Source of the DNA: Dendrolimus kikuchii
Lineage: Eukaryota > Arthropoda > Insecta > Lepidoptera > Lasiocampidae
Reading direction: 5' to 3'
Assembly: GCA_019925095.2 (NCBI GenBank)
Contig: CM034401.1
Span: 12,994,338-13,058,337, forward strand
DNA: 64,000 nucleotides
The translations under genes were made by a program, and so were the position numbers. How positions within the stretch are numbered: position 1 is the stretch's first letter; every line of letters begins with the position of its first letter. This document shows positions 1 to 11,753 of the stretch, one piece after another. The notes beneath the pieces were generated by a model, which searched no databases, was not told the DNA's origin, and was given only the letters and a program-made list of their open reading frames with translations.

Positions 1-1058
1 TCTCTTTCAAACACCATAACCTTTGTTTTCTTCGCATTCAAATGTAAGCCTCTCGCCTGACAGTCATCTTTCATCATTGTGACTAGTGTTTGCAGTTCTG
101 ATGGCGATTCGGCTAAAAGCACGGCATCATCCGCATAAAGCAAGGTGCTTACAACTAGATCACTCATCCGCACCCCAACATCCATCAATCTTATTCTCTG
201 GAGACAATCGTCCAGATATAGGATGAACAGCAAAGCCGACAGCACGCAGCCCTGGCGGACGCCAATATTGACGTCAAACCAGGGCGACAGGCTGCCTTCC
301 ACTCGCACGCATGCCATACAGCCCTCGTAAGTGGACTGCACAGCACGCATCAATTGGCCATTAATCCCATATCCGGGCAATATGTCCCAGAGGTCCTTCC
401 GCACAACCCTGTCAAATGCTTTCTCTAGATCCACAAAACCGCAGAAAACCTTCCGGCCCATAGCCAGCTGCTTCTCTACGATATTGCGGAGAGAGAAAAC
501 TTGATCCATACATCCCCTTCCATTTCTGAAACCACCTTGTGCATCCCACAGTAATCCATCGGATACAACTCTCATTCTCTTTTCAATAATCTTCGCATAC
601 ACTTTAGATGCTGTGCTGATCAAACTGATGGCCCTGTAGCTGGCGCACTCCATACGTGACCCCTTGCCTTTATACAAGGGCACGATGACAGCGCGCCTCC
701 AGTCCTTGGGAACCTTTCCCGTCCTCCAGCACAACTTGCATAAGGACAGGAAAGCGTCCCGGACGCAGGTTCCACCATATTTGATCATCTCAGCAGACAC
801 ACTATCGATTCCTACTGCCTTTCCATTTTTCAGACTTCTTATCGACCATTCGATCTCTTCCAAAGTGATCTCGGATGCTGACTCCTCGGAGTCGGTCACA
901 GACTCAGTCGTGGTGCCAGCATCCGGGATATCATCATACATTTCTCTAAAATATTCACTCCATCGCGCTAATACCTCTTGTGGGTTAGCAAGAACGTCCC
1001 CTGCTTTAGATTTTATTCTTTCCATTCTGGAAGCTGACGAACAACCCCGAGACTTCTT
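1..1058 (-). CDS. RTE-type LINE reverse transcriptase, open but cut by the window edge
   Basis: Read on the minus strand, one frame stays open from about 1058 to base 1 (about 350 codons, first ATG at 1025). In order it shows a thumb-side segment with KNGKAVGIDSVSAEM, the RT motif SYRAISLISTASKVYAK, GGFRNGRGCMDQ, VDLEKAFDRV, the GVRQGCVLSALLF motif and the catalytic box YADDAVLL (near 130), ending at KTKVMVFER. These are the ordered motifs of a non-LTR reverse transcriptase, which copies its RNA at a nicked target site. The order and wording resemble the RTE clade. A stop just beyond 1058 and AT-rich DNA after it indicate 5' truncation. No frameshift or stop was found in the visible part. The C-terminal half and 3' end lie outside the window. 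It could be the same family as the (ATGT)n-tailed copies at 25-45 kb, but no overlap exists to test this. Confidence 0.88.
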
Positions 1059-2134
1059 AACCTATATAAATATAACCTATAAAATAATATATAAAAATAT
1101 AACAGAAGAAATGTCCTTTTCAATTTTCGAAACAGTGTTGTGATAAGTCTCTATGCTAAAGATTATAGTATATAAGCATTAATACACCTTGAATTATAAA
1201 TTGGAGTTGAATAAAAAAAATTCCCACGCGATATAATTTTTTAACAATCAATGAATATATTATAAATATCTTAACATATTAATAAATATTAAACGTTTAC
1301 AAGCGATCTTCAAATAAAGAAAAAAGACGATAATGTGAACTAAGAAGAAAGTAAAAAAACAAATTGTGTTAATTTCTTTTTTATTTATTATTGGAAATGA
1401 GAAAATAATTTCAGCTAAAGTCCCATTAAATAACATTGTTTATAGTTCTAAAAGACTATTGTAGTTGTTAGATGCCGAAGTGCGTAGCGATTGTCAAGTG
1501 TTTTGCTTGCTGCGCATTTTACTTAACCATCGTACAATACGCTTAATTTAAGTATGTCTATATTAATAAGAGGACTAAATCTCGGAGTCCAAAAAAGATT
1601 TCCATGCAGGTTTAGTAGCTACAACTTGGTATGAGTTTCTAAATTTGTAAAAACGAAACAAAAAGGAATAACCTACTTAACTAGATCTCAAACACACATT
1701 TACTCATTCAGTGTGACATTTTTGGTGGGATATTGGATTTCTATTTTCTAGTATTGTTTTACGGTCCCTTTAGCGTCCCTACTCCATCCGGGATAATGTT
1801 AGTGTTAGTGACTGTGGCCAAACGCGTTTTGTTCATAGCACTAAAATAACGTCATTAATGATTAGCTACAGTGTTGGATATACATACGTCATTTGTCAGT
1901 GATTAACGTCATTGACAATTGATAACAATGTCGCATCACAAATAACGCATTAAACCCTTAAGTACATATGCGTGACCCAGTTATTAACAGTAACATTATT
2001 AGGGAGATAAGAAGCATGTGAAGTTAAAACTTATTGTCAAACGTTAGTGCAAATATCATGTTCGACGCATTTTGATCTAAAACTAGTTAGAAAATATGTT
2101 TTGTCGTTAGTTTACGCCTCAACAAGTAACCTTT
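1059..2134. other. AT-rich stretch without a gene
   Basis: No convincing reading frame or known repeat was seen. It holds A/T-rich runs and the ACGTCAT cluster noted separately. Confidence 0.5.
1849..1912 (+). promoter_or_regulatory. three ACGTCAT motifs (CRE/ATF-like half sites)
   Basis: ACGTCAT occurs at 1849-1855, 1886-1892 and 1906-1912. This heptamer is the core of CREB/ATF binding sites. There is no adjacent gene, so function is speculative and chance clustering is possible. Confidence 0.15.
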
Positions 2135-2472
2135 ATCTATACCTATTTATATAAAAGAAAGTCGTGTTAGTTACACTATTTATAACTCAAGAACGGCTGT
2201 ACCGATTTGACTGAAAATTAGTGGGGAGGTAGCTTAGAACTAGGAGACGGACATGGGATACTTTTTATCCCATTGGAACCGGTAGGTGGCGCTGAGATCG
2301 GGTTCTAAAATTCTCCTAATCACCTGGAGCGATTTTAGTGATTTTGTTTTTGTGTGTTTGAGTGGGGTCCCCGGAAGGTTTCAATCTACAATTGGAATAG
2401 GTAGGAGGCGCTGGGATCGGGTCCTACATTTTTATTTTTTCAGAGCAGGACTACGTCTGCCGGGGCCGCTAG
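2135..2472 (+). mobile_element. non-autonomous Helitron, family A
   Basis: The unit begins at TCTATACC and ends at a GC-rich run finishing in CTAG (2469-2472) followed by T, as expected for a rolling-circle Helitron (5' TC, 3' CTAG, A/T target). Inside is a stretch typical of lepidopteran Helitrons (ACGGCTGTACCGATTTGACT). The segments GGTCCCCGGAAGGTT and CCGGTAGGTGGCGCTG are shared with the copy at 15600-15867, and the 3' end is shared in reverse at 52034-52292. It encodes no Rep/helicase protein and must depend on enzyme from elsewhere. The 5' boundary is less certain than the 3' one. Confidence 0.7.
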
Positions 2473-2965
2473 TTATATATAAACAATTACTGTAAACATT
2501 CACGGTTACGTGGTAGCCAAATATCAGCGTATTGTACGAAGGATATGTTTACTAAATTTAGGAGCAATTCAGTAACATAAACATATCATTGTTAGAAGTG
2601 AGTAATGAGTATTTATAAACGATTTATAAGTGTTGTTTATTAGATAATTATTATAATTACGTTTGTATAAAATCATTTTAGCCTGTATCCAAATATAAAT
2701 CATCGTGACGATCCAATCACCTTTGTGTAGTATGCTTGCGTATTATGGAACAACAGATCTTAATTTCATTGTAATTGGCAAAAATATCGATAAAATACGA
2801 CAGTGCAACACAATGTAGATCGGATCGCGAAAACGATACAGGTTTGACCTCTATGCAATTCTTTCATATCTGAAAGAACCGCCACTTGCGCCACTTTTCT
2901 TGAATGTCAAAGTGCTGATATAGTTGAAATTGTAACTTTAAATTATTTATTATTTTTAATTATGG
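2473..2965. other. AT-rich stretch without a gene
   Basis: I see no reading frame, repeat or signal that I can support here. Confidence 0.5.
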
Positions 2966-3172
2966 TTGCTCTACTGTATGTCTTTCAAGACCACGGGCCA
3001 TAAAAATAGCCCGGACTTTTGGGGGGCTTGCGTGGGGCCATGGGAAGGCCAACACGTAGAGGCCCCTTGACAAATTTAATGTAAATGTGGCGTGACACTG
3101 ACCGGCGATTATCCCTGTCTACACCATATAATAATGCACCCAAGAACAAGCCCCCGCCAGTGTAGGACTATT
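2966..3172 (+). repeat. dispersed repeat, partner of 52932-53130
   Basis: This segment is the reverse complement of 52932-53130 with scattered differences, covering GTGGCGTGACACTGACCGGC and CCCTGTCTACACCATATAAT. The later copy is bounded by (AAT)n runs. Sequence past 3172 to about 3360 is also GC-richer than its surroundings and may belong to the same unit, but is absent from the other copy. It is probably the 3' untranslated part of a retroelement whose coding region is not present here. Confidence 0.65.
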
Positions 3173-3399
3173 GTGGGAAATGAGGACAAAAAGTACCGAG
3201 CTATTGGAGTGAACTGGTAGTGATACTAGGGGTCTGGGAATATGAGGACTATGGCGTCTGCCCGTCGCAATGTTCGGGGAACATGGAAAAATGGGCAGAC
3301 GGTGACTCGCCACTCCCTGCATGGGCCCCAAAAAATGCCATAAAGACATACAGTTGGTTGCTCTTATTATTTATTATTTTACATCCAAAATGCATGTGC

Positions 3400-5085
3400 T
3401 AGAATACTTTCTAAGCAATTTATTTTTTTCTGATCCTTTTGGCTGAATGAGATAAGCCAGTTTTTTTTATTAAAGTCTACAAAGGATCTAAAAAATAAAT
3501 CTGTTTTGATTAACATGTAAAAGGGACATAATATGGTTTACACAATGTTTGCGTAGCATTAAAATACTGTAACATAATATATGTTAAGATTTGATTTTTA
3601 TCAAATATTTTCTTTTATTTATATTGATTAATTTCAACTTTATTTTTATAAACTTGTTTCAAATTACTTTAAAATAAAATTAATTAAGGTATTACGATGA
3701 TGAAGATAATTTTTATTTGTATGTAATGTTTAATTTCTGAATTATTATAATGCACAATTGTGCATGCTCTGGGCACTTTGCCAATTCTTTAAACAATTAT
3801 ATAAATCTTAATGTAATTCTTAATTTAAGTTTATAATATACTTATATATGACTGTTTAATGCCATATGCAATGAAAAAATACTTAATTAATGATTGAAAC
3901 GTTTTTTTACACTACGTTGTTATAAATATAAATAGAATTCTTACGTTTAATTCTCGATCTATTAAAACAAAGCTTAAAGCATTGGTGTAGGATTTGTATA
4001 TTGGTAATTTAAGCATATAGTACGTGTTACAATATGTGGTACATAACAAATGTTTTGAAAACATATTTATTGTAAGAATATTTAGTGTTTATTTCACACA
4101 CATGACTTATAATGTCAAGTAGGTAGTGAAATATTTATAAATGTAATTATTGAACAACGGCATGTATCATGCTTTTTGCTGTTTTAAAAATTATACACCC
4201 AAAGAAACTCACTTTCTCATTTTTTTTATTATATTCATTTATTGTATATTAACAAATCAAAATTGTTTAAAAAAAAAAATTAAATATGACTCATTTCATA
4301 TTTAAGTTTACGTGACAAATATACAAAGTTGATGTATTTTTCAAACACATATATTCTAATGTTGTATTTCAAAGCACCTGTATTTTTATTTTGTGTTATT
4401 CCAGCATTATATCATGTAGTGCTGCTTTATATTCCTTGAATGTAGCCGGCTGATAATAAACATACCTTATTCGCAATGTGTGAATTTAGCGCCAATATTC
4501 GCCCACGCCCCATATCTCATTTTTTATTTTACGAGTTGTGAATACGTATGCAGATCTCTCTCTATATCTGTAGGGTAATGCCGTACACTCATACAGTCGT
4601 TTGGAAATGTGTTAAAGCGAAACAATACAAAATATTTTTAAACAAACACAGACTCGCAAAACGTAGTAAAAGTACAATAAACGGTTGTGGGGAAAATACA
4701 TTTTCAGAAGTTTTATTACCGCAAAATACAAAAGAGACGGATTTTTTGCTGAGAACTCAGAAGTTTGTGTTTTACGGCATAGTTTTATTTTGAAAAAATA
4801 TATAAATATATGTTTTTGATAAATTTTTAATTCTTTAATGAATTGCAACTTTTTAAGTTATTACTACATTAACTCCGACGTTCACTGTCAAAACAGGTCT
4901 AAATAGGGTGAAGCTACTTAACAATTGAAATTCGCAAGAAATGTAGACAAGACTAGTAAGGACCTTGTAGACCGAACGATCGACATATACAGAAAAACAA
5001 AAGAGAAATAATTTAATCACAAACATTTTTTTTTAAATCTGCTGCAATTGATTTTTTTATAATAACAGCTGCACTGTTCACTAGT
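3400..5085. other. AT-rich stretch without a gene
   Basis: About 1.7 kb of A/T-rich sequence. The opposed small reading frames at 4548-4848 look like chance products of composition. Nothing else was recognised. Confidence 0.5.
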
Positions 5086-5253
5086 GCCGATATTAGATGG
5101 ATCTATCAAATTGAATCAATTTGTTTGAAAAGCAAAGAACTAAAAGGACACGACTGTATTGAATGATATCAAATTATTCAAGTTCATATCTGTAGTTCAC
5201 TTTGGTTGATTCGTCCAAATAGAAAGACACAAATGAACAGTCTAATATCAGCT
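5086..5253. mobile_element. short MITE-like element
   Basis: The ends carry a short inverted match, GATATTAGA near 5089 and TCTAATATC at 5241-5249. The interior has the palindrome AAATTGAATCAATTT. The left half is clearly similar to 22936-23020, which also carries that palindrome. A small non-autonomous DNA transposon is the best reading. No clean target duplication was seen. Confidence 0.45.
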
Positions 5254-6689
5254 TAAGATAAAATTCTACTATTTATTTTTTACCTACGACTAATTGAGTT
5301 AACTAGTAACCACATTGTTAAGCTTTAGTATACTTTTTATTTAAAAATCTGTTGGTACTAAATTATTTGTAAGCGATGTTCTGTTTCATGCCATGCTAAA
5401 GATTTTGCTTGCACATTTTTATTGCAAATTAAAAAAAAAAACAAATAAATACAAATCTATATACATATATATTCTATACATTGAAGATGTAATGTAATTC
5501 ATGCAGGCTATCGATGTCTTCCTAATTGCTATACACTCTTTATATAAACTTTAAGTCCTATAGTAAGTTAGATTTTATATTATAATAGCAAATTATGTAA
5601 ATCAATGTGAAATGTGCAGTTTTAAGAGTAGAGAATTACTTTTTGCAAAGTTTACTTTTTTTTAAATCTAAAAGTAAATATACGGAATGAGGCACTTTTT
5701 GTAGCTTACGCGATTCAAAACATACATGAATATAGTATATGGAAGTTTATGTCTTTCTGACTGAGTTAGTACAGACATCAAATATATTGTGCTTTCAAAT
5801 ACTTATATCATTTTATACTATGTTTTTAAATCTAGATTTTTGTCAGTTATTAAAGTGATTAAATAGTATTTCGATTAGCTAAACTATTCTCGTTTAGACG
5901 GTAAGAATAAGTAAACCAATCCTAAATATAAAATTGCTAATTTAATGTAAGCAACTGCATTCGTATGAACAATAACAAAATGACATAACAAAGAAAACTA
6001 TTTCTATATTTTATTTTAACTGATTAAACTGGGCCTCTAAAATAATGATATGATATTCTGAAATACGTATCTATGCATTAGAGTATGAATAGGTACGAGC
6101 AATAAAATATGTTATTGTCTCGCGAACATTTCACTGTCACAAATTAATGATTTTTATTGACATGATTTCAGTACATTGTTACAGGAATTATTTTGACAAT
6201 TTTACATAAAGTCTATTTTGTATAGAAACATTTTAAATTTAATTTAACTTATACATTTAGCCTCTAAACGTTTATAGCAATTAAACCGTATGATAATGCT
6301 CCCTTCGTTATGATTGCCATATCAGTAACATCATATCACGTGATAGCGTCAATTATGCCTCCATATTATTATTACTATGATTCGTATAGCCACTTTGTAT
6401 ATTACTTTTTGAAATATTTATTTCAGATGCTAAATGTTAATTTATATTTATTTCCTTATACTAAATAGTCTGTAATTAACAAATTTAAGTTATAGTAAAA
6501 TAGTTTAAAATACATAGTCTATATTAAATGAGTGTTTTTCTTGTATACAAAATTATGTGAAATTAAAACGTGTGTTGGCAAATCAAATGTCATTATTATT
6601 TAATTTAAAATTTAATCACAGTTAAGGTTTAGAAGTATTAAGATCGTTCAATAAGGAAGATACATCGGTGCTGGAGATAGTACTGTAAC
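5254..6689. other. AT-rich stretch without a gene
   Basis: No supported reading frame, repeat or RNA gene was seen. Confidence 0.5.
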
Positions 6690-7052
6690 ATCTGGCCGCC
6701 GCGAGCATGCGATTGCAGATGAGGTTTTTCGGGTAACTGCCCTCGCCTAGACCGTTCTGGCCTCCAGATGAGGACGCACCGGATTACACGAACGCTCATC
6801 CCACTTCTCGTAGGAACCCACACCTTTACTTTACCTTTGTAGGTGGCGTACACCTATGCTTGAATTTGAACGAGACCTGCGCGTTCCGGCGGCGCCCTGC
6901 CAAGAATCCGTGGAGTCCGTCTTTAGCAAAGGTGATGTAAGAAACACACGAATGCTTTAGTGGGTATTCCCGTATAGCTGAACCGATTAGTCCTGCACTC
7001 CCGGACTGACCATCATGCGGAGCAGTTTGTTAATGGATTTCCCCTCGGTCTT
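6690..7052 (+). mobile_element. R1-clade-like LINE 3' fragment
   Basis: A GC-rich island in AT-rich DNA that ends with TTAGTGGGTATTCCCG followed 3' by AATGGATTTCCCC. The same two blocks, in the same order, close the element at 58564-59032, and a TTAGTGGGTAA block occurs in the copy at 7663-8231. These blocks resemble the untranslated 3' ends of R1-clade LINEs. Coding capacity is decayed. A frame open for about 70 codons in this region is broken upstream by TAA stops. Boundaries and clade are inferred. Confidence 0.5.
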
Positions 7053-7176
7053 ACAACAAATTGTTCTAATAATAACAAAAACTAAAACATTTAATAATCA
7101 TCGAAATAAAAAAATCCTAGAAGAAATTTTACTTCTTAATGATAATATTAACATCATACAAGTTTTCAGACGTAAA

Positions 7177-7238
7177 GCCGTGGAGCTAATACAATGGAAT
7201 GTCTTAGAAAGACTACAATGTATTCACTCCACGGCTGT
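7177..7238. repeat. imperfect inverted repeat
   Basis: GCCGTGGAG near 7178 is matched by CTCCACGGC near 7229, and the arms extend with a few mismatches over about 20 bases around a short loop. It could be a MITE remnant or a chance hairpin. Confidence 0.4.
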
Positions 7239-7662
7239 TAAAACAAATTGTCACTAAAAACTAGCAACAGACATTATTTGAACAACAAAAGGGGCTTCAA
7301 TTAATAGTTTTATAAATGGGATAGTTCCCGATAGTGTGGATCACATAAATCCAAAACAATTGAAACTCAAACAGTAAACTTGTTACTTCGCGTCGTTAAA
7401 TCAGACGACCTTTGGAGATTGTCCCACCAGATTTAGGGTGATATAAACACCCGTATTTTGTTACGGGATCCTTGAATTCAGTGTCTCCATATAATAAAGA
7501 ACAGTTACCGACATTCCAATTTTTTTTTCAATCTACATTAATTCAGTAGATTCTGATCCTAATGTGTCTGTCAGTCAGACAATCACTTAAAGATTGTGAA
7601 ACTTGAAACCAGAGAATTATAATGAAAAATAACAAGTTAGTTGAGGTAGTAGACAGCGTCTT

Positions 7663-8231
7663 AGCCTTATCGGATGGGACGCCGTCTCCTCCTTCTGCGA
7701 GCGGCTCATGCTTGCGAAGGAGGAGGCGGAACGTGAGCGGACATTTTTGCTCCGCTTCCATCAAAGGAGGACGCGTCGGCGGCCAGTCTGGACCTTGGCC
7801 ACAATGAGTGGGCGGTGCGGGTGGCCCCCTGGGGAAAGGGTTTCTTCACCCACAGTTATACCTTCGAGATGGGGGCGCAACGTATTCCACGCGCGCTCAC
7901 CTCTCCTCCCATGGGGTGCGTTACAGACTATCCCACAAAATGAGAGCACGAAGATGCAGGGAGACATAAGTAGCTCCCCGACAGTTAATGAGGCCGCTGG
8001 GCCACTGCCTGCCAGGGCCAGCGGAGGGGTTAGGCTATATACGTCCTGGCATTAAGGGAGAAGGACGGAATACCGAGGGGTTTTAGTGGGTAACCTAATC
8101 TAACTGTAGTGTGGTAATTGCATCTCTTTTTTTTTCCTAGAGATGTTAGTGCGAATCCTCACACACTGGCCGCGATTTTCCTCCTCCGCGCGGCTGATGG
8201 CCATCAATCGAGTTTCCTTTCGTTAAAAAAA
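7663..8231 (+). mobile_element. 5'-truncated R1-clade LINE with 14-bp target duplication
   Basis: The start reads, in one frame, as a typical R1-clade C-terminus: WDAVSSFCERLMLAKEEAER followed by an arginine-rich end. A long untranslated tail follows with TTTTAGTGGGTAACC, and the element closes with A7 at 8225-8231. The bases GTAGACAGCGTCTT at 7649-7662 recur as GTAGACAGTGTCTT at 8232-8245 (13 of 14 identical), which fits a target-site duplication made by target-primed reverse transcription. Only the last part of ORF2 is present, so the copy is dead. It is a close structural relative of the fragments at 6690 and 58564. Confidence 0.72.
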
Positions 8232-8245
8232 GTAGACAGTGTCTT

Positions 8246-8944
8246 TTACTGCACTACAACATTACATCTACGGAACAATTACCAATAATAAAATATGGAT
8301 AAATTTACTTTACCTTATCAAGCATCATCATCCTAGCGTCAAATGTCAGTTACTTTCGTAACGTCCACTTTAGACTTCAGAACTTTCGACTAGCGATGTG
8401 TGTATAAAGTTGTCTATAATAAGTTCCGAAACGGTCCGATGGATTTTAATGAAAGTTTTAGGGATTAAAACTGGAATTTCAAATAAAAGTTCCGTTTACG
8501 TTTCCTTTTGATCTCTAGTAGGGTCCAGAATATATGAATATGCAGACCATGTCCTGCGCGAAACACATGGAAATACTTTCGGTTATAAAATTTTATTTCG
8601 ACCCATTTATGCGGCACCTTAAATTTTGAGATGGCAACACTACCCAAGCCCACTGTATAGGATAACCCAGAGGATCAGTCAAGCGCACTCGAAGGGTAAA
8701 TTGCCCTCTTTTGTTTTTATCCCTCCTCAGCTCGCCTGTAAGAAAATCTTGTTATTCCCACTGTTGTGGACTGTTTTTATATTCACTGCTCACGTAACCG
8801 TGTATATCTTAGGCTTTGATAACATAAATAAGCTTCCCCCTCTCGTTTGTTAGCTTAACGTGAAGTGAGAATAAGCAAATATATTTATTGGTCATGCATA
8901 TGTCTACTTAACAACTATTGGCAAACGTTGCTGCTTGTTATATG
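8246..8944. other. stretch without a recognised feature
   Basis: A slightly GC-richer patch lies at 8630-8760, but I cannot assign it. No gene was seen. Confidence 0.4.
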
Positions 8945-8948
8945 ATTA

Positions 8949-9345
8949 ATGGGTTTTAAAAGATACTGTAGTGCCTCGAATATGTTTCTTGAGGCTAGAT
9001 TGAACACATTTTGTGCTATTCGGAGAAGGCGCATTGCAAATTTCTTGACCAGGGTTGAAGGGTGTAGAAACAATATCATTGCGGCCATTGCTAGCAGGCT
9101 ACATCAAACAAAAATATATTGGGACTGGTTGCAGATTGCTGCATAGATAAAATAATTAATTTAATGTAAAATATATGTGAATGAAATACTTTAGTGAGGG
9201 ACTGACCGACTCAGTGACTGACTGATGGACATTTGTTATTTTTCATTTTTAAGGTTTTAATTTAATAATAAATCTGTAAAATGTGTTGTAATTATGCATC
9301 TTTGTGTCTGAAATAAATAAATTAATGTTATTATTATATTAATGT
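8949..9345 (+). mobile_element. LINE C-terminus and 3' untranslated tail
   Basis: The frame at 8949-9146 (65 codons) reads like the last segment of a lepidopteran LINE ORF2, with ASNMFLEARLNTFCAIRRRR, then IANFLTRVEG and a terminal aromatic stretch. It is followed by an A/T-rich tail with an AATAAA signal near 9311 and TTATTATTAT at the end. There is no RT domain, so this is a 5'-truncated dead copy. The clade is uncertain. Confidence 0.55.
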
Positions 9346-9421
9346 TTTGTTTGTTTGTTATTGTTGTTATATTTAACTTCTTCAAGTTACAAGTGAATAT
9401 AAGTCTTGACATGACATACAG

Positions 9422-9470
9422 TCGACAATATTTAAACATTTTATATGAATAAATGTTTAAATATTGTCGA
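9422..9470. repeat. perfect 20-bp inverted repeat (hairpin)
   Basis: TCGACAATATTTAAACATTT (9422-9441) is followed by a 9-base loop and its exact reverse complement (9451-9470). The folded stem has no mismatch. No transposon ends or promoter were recognised around it. Confidence 0.85.
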
Positions 9471-9639
9471 TGTCATTAAAATAAACTAAATATATTAAAT
9501 AAATTGTTGTTTATTGAGAACTTGTGTTGCGTAACCAAATGAATCGTATGTTTTTTTTTATCTGTTATATTTTTATCCTCTCATTCAAATTATATTTTTG
9601 TACGCATACGTGGTTTTTTTAAATAAATACTGTAAATAC

Positions 9640-10102
9640 TGTTACGAGTTGCAGGACTCGAATTAAAATGCCGTTGGAATTACTATAGATTTTATTAGAA
9701 CTATACAAACACGGATAACACAGGTACAAATATAACTGAACACAACCAGTCCAATTCAATAACACGCGCAAAGTCCGTCACTAAATAGGTTACCGAATGT
9801 ACACAGTGTTGCCTCGCGGCTGGTTATCGCTCGACTGCCGATCTCTTCATTAGACCATTGCTTTATACTGCACTGATACAATATGTCTGCCCCACCGCGT
9901 AGACCGAATGAATGTCTTAGAATCAGTTCGACATACCTGGCTAATGACTGCCATAAAAGATTACAATACACAATGGGCTGTTTTCTAATCATAAATTTTA
10001 AACACAAAGTAAACGAAAGAAGTCCAAATGCGGAAAGATAATAAAGTGTGATTTTATGTATGCAGGTGTGAATCCACTTTTGTCGGCGTGTAGTTTGTAA
10101 CA
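9640..10102 (-). mobile_element. solo LTR with 4-bp target duplication
   Basis: A 463-bp unit starts TGTTAC and ends GTAACA, the inverted ends expected of an LTR, and is flanked by ATAC on both sides (9636-9639 and 10103-10106). On the minus strand a TATAAA-like box lies near 9865 and an AATAAA signal near 9690, the right order for U3-R-U5. No internal region follows, so this is most likely a solo LTR left by recombination, probably of a Ty3/Gypsy-type element given the 4-bp duplication. The 121-codon reading frame inside it is incidental. Confidence 0.7.
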
Positions 10103-10140
10103 ATACATTCCAATTATACATACATGTATGTATTCATTCC

Positions 10141-10144
<4 letters not shown>

Positions 10145-10230
<86 letters not shown>
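10145..10230. repeat. (TA)n microsatellite
   Basis: An almost pure TA repeat with one ACATG interruption near 10193. It lies next to the palindrome ATACATACATGTATGTAT. Confidence 0.95.
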
Positions 10231-10231
<1 letters not shown>

Positions 10232-11065
10232 CTTTACAAAAATGTTTTACACTTCGTTTATATTCCTATGAGATCGTGAAATCTTTTTCACGTGCTACAT
10301 TTATATACTTAGCTAAAATTACTAGGTTATTTCTTTTAGGGAAAAAACTAAAAATAAAAGCGTTAAAAATATATTCCTTAAGAAGACTTCACTTCGAGTT
10401 GCCAATAACCCTCTTTTGCCATTATATCTTTAAATCCCGTTAAGCCCCGGTATCAGCTTTAGACACTGCCTTCTTATAACATAAGGAAAAATATAAAAAC
10501 TGCAGTGATATTATATTATTTACTTGGGGTTTTAAAGGTTTTTCTTTAACTTAAATAAATAAAATACATCATGATTTTTCTTTGTAAAGTTAAATATAAA
10601 AATATTATAAAACCGATGTTTGCATCTGAATACTTGCAAATATTTTATAGAAAAATATCTAAACACAAGCTTCTCTCTTTGCTCTGGAAGAAGAATACTT
10701 AGGAATGATAACCATGCATTAAAAACACAAGTCTTAACACGAGCTCCAGTCACAGCTGGCGTAACCAGCCCGTTTTTGTTTTTATATGTAAGATATAATA
10801 GAAAAATGACAAAAAATTTAATCAAATTCTTGTTAGATACTTCAACATATTTTATAAATCAACCACAAAACGAAAGTTTAATTAGTTTCTTTTCAAATTT
10901 TTGAAACGTATGAAATTATCGCTACAAAATTCGAAAACTTTTTCAAAATTTAAAAAGACGATATGACTAGATGTAAATGCTTTGACAAAATAATGTTGTT
11001 AACGTAAGAATACATTAAATCGGGGTTCAGCTCCGATCACTGGGTAATCACCAATTTACTTATTA
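10231..11065. other. AT-rich stretch without a gene
   Basis: Opposed small frames of 94 and 97 codons overlap at 10532-10904. They match nothing I recognise and look like chance frames. Confidence 0.45.
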
Positions 11066-11262
11066 CTAGCGGCCCGGCGCGGTTTCACCCACACTCTCTC
11101 CCCACTCCCGTGGTAAATAGCGTCATGTTATATAGCCTATGGCACTCCCTGTTAATGTAGCTTTCGAACAGTGAAAGAATTTTTAAAATCGGTTTAGTAG
11201 ATCCAGAGATTACCCCCTATAACGTCACAAACTTTACCTCTTTATAATATTAGTATATATAA
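11066..11262 (-). mobile_element. short non-autonomous Helitron
   Basis: Read on the minus strand it begins near ATACTAATATTATAAAGAGG and ends in a GC-rich run closing with CTAG (forward 11066-11069), followed by T. It is the same family as 16436-16649. The conserved body includes ATAGCCTATGGCACTCCCTG and the block AATCGGTTTAGTAGATCCAG. No protein is encoded. Confidence 0.75.
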
Positions 11263-11753
11263 ACCCTCTTTACAATTACTCTACACATTGACTATTCGAA
11301 ATTCGAAAACAGAGTTCGAAAGAGGAGAGAATGTCGTTTTAAAGAGTTAATTGCAAGGCACAATTTTCCAACAAACACCGGACGGTGTTTTGTTTTTGTC
11401 CGGTTACAGTTGGATATTAGCAGGTCTCGTTACGACAGAGTTATGAACTTGTTTACATTCACGAAGGGTGGGGCTGATTCGGCACTGGGCCAATACCAAC
11501 AGGCAGAACCAACAGGTGTTGTGTACAAGGCCTCGTGTGTACATTTTCATGAGCAAACTACTAACAGTGATAACAATGGGTTTATTACAACCTTGTTAGT
11601 TCGTCCTCTTTGTAATAAAATGTCTTTCATAAAGGAAATATTAAAAGATTTTCATTATGCTTCACTGACATGAAACCAAATATGCGTATATTGTATATGG
11701 CGGACTATAATCTAGTAATTTAAGCATTGACTTGCCTGGTAAATTAGAACATA

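Noticed and set aside
664..1143. 159-codon plus-strand frame
   Set aside because: It is antisense to the RTE reverse transcriptase, whose protein motifs are on the minus strand.
7015..7257. 80-codon plus-strand frame
   Set aside because: It begins in the 3' untranslated end of a LINE fragment and runs through an inverted repeat. No protein family was recognised.
9756..10121. 121-codon minus-strand reading frame
   Set aside because: It lies almost wholly inside the solo LTR and resembles no protein family.
11410..11673. 87-codon plus-strand frame
   Set aside because: No recognisable domain or splice context. The length is not unusual for this GC content.
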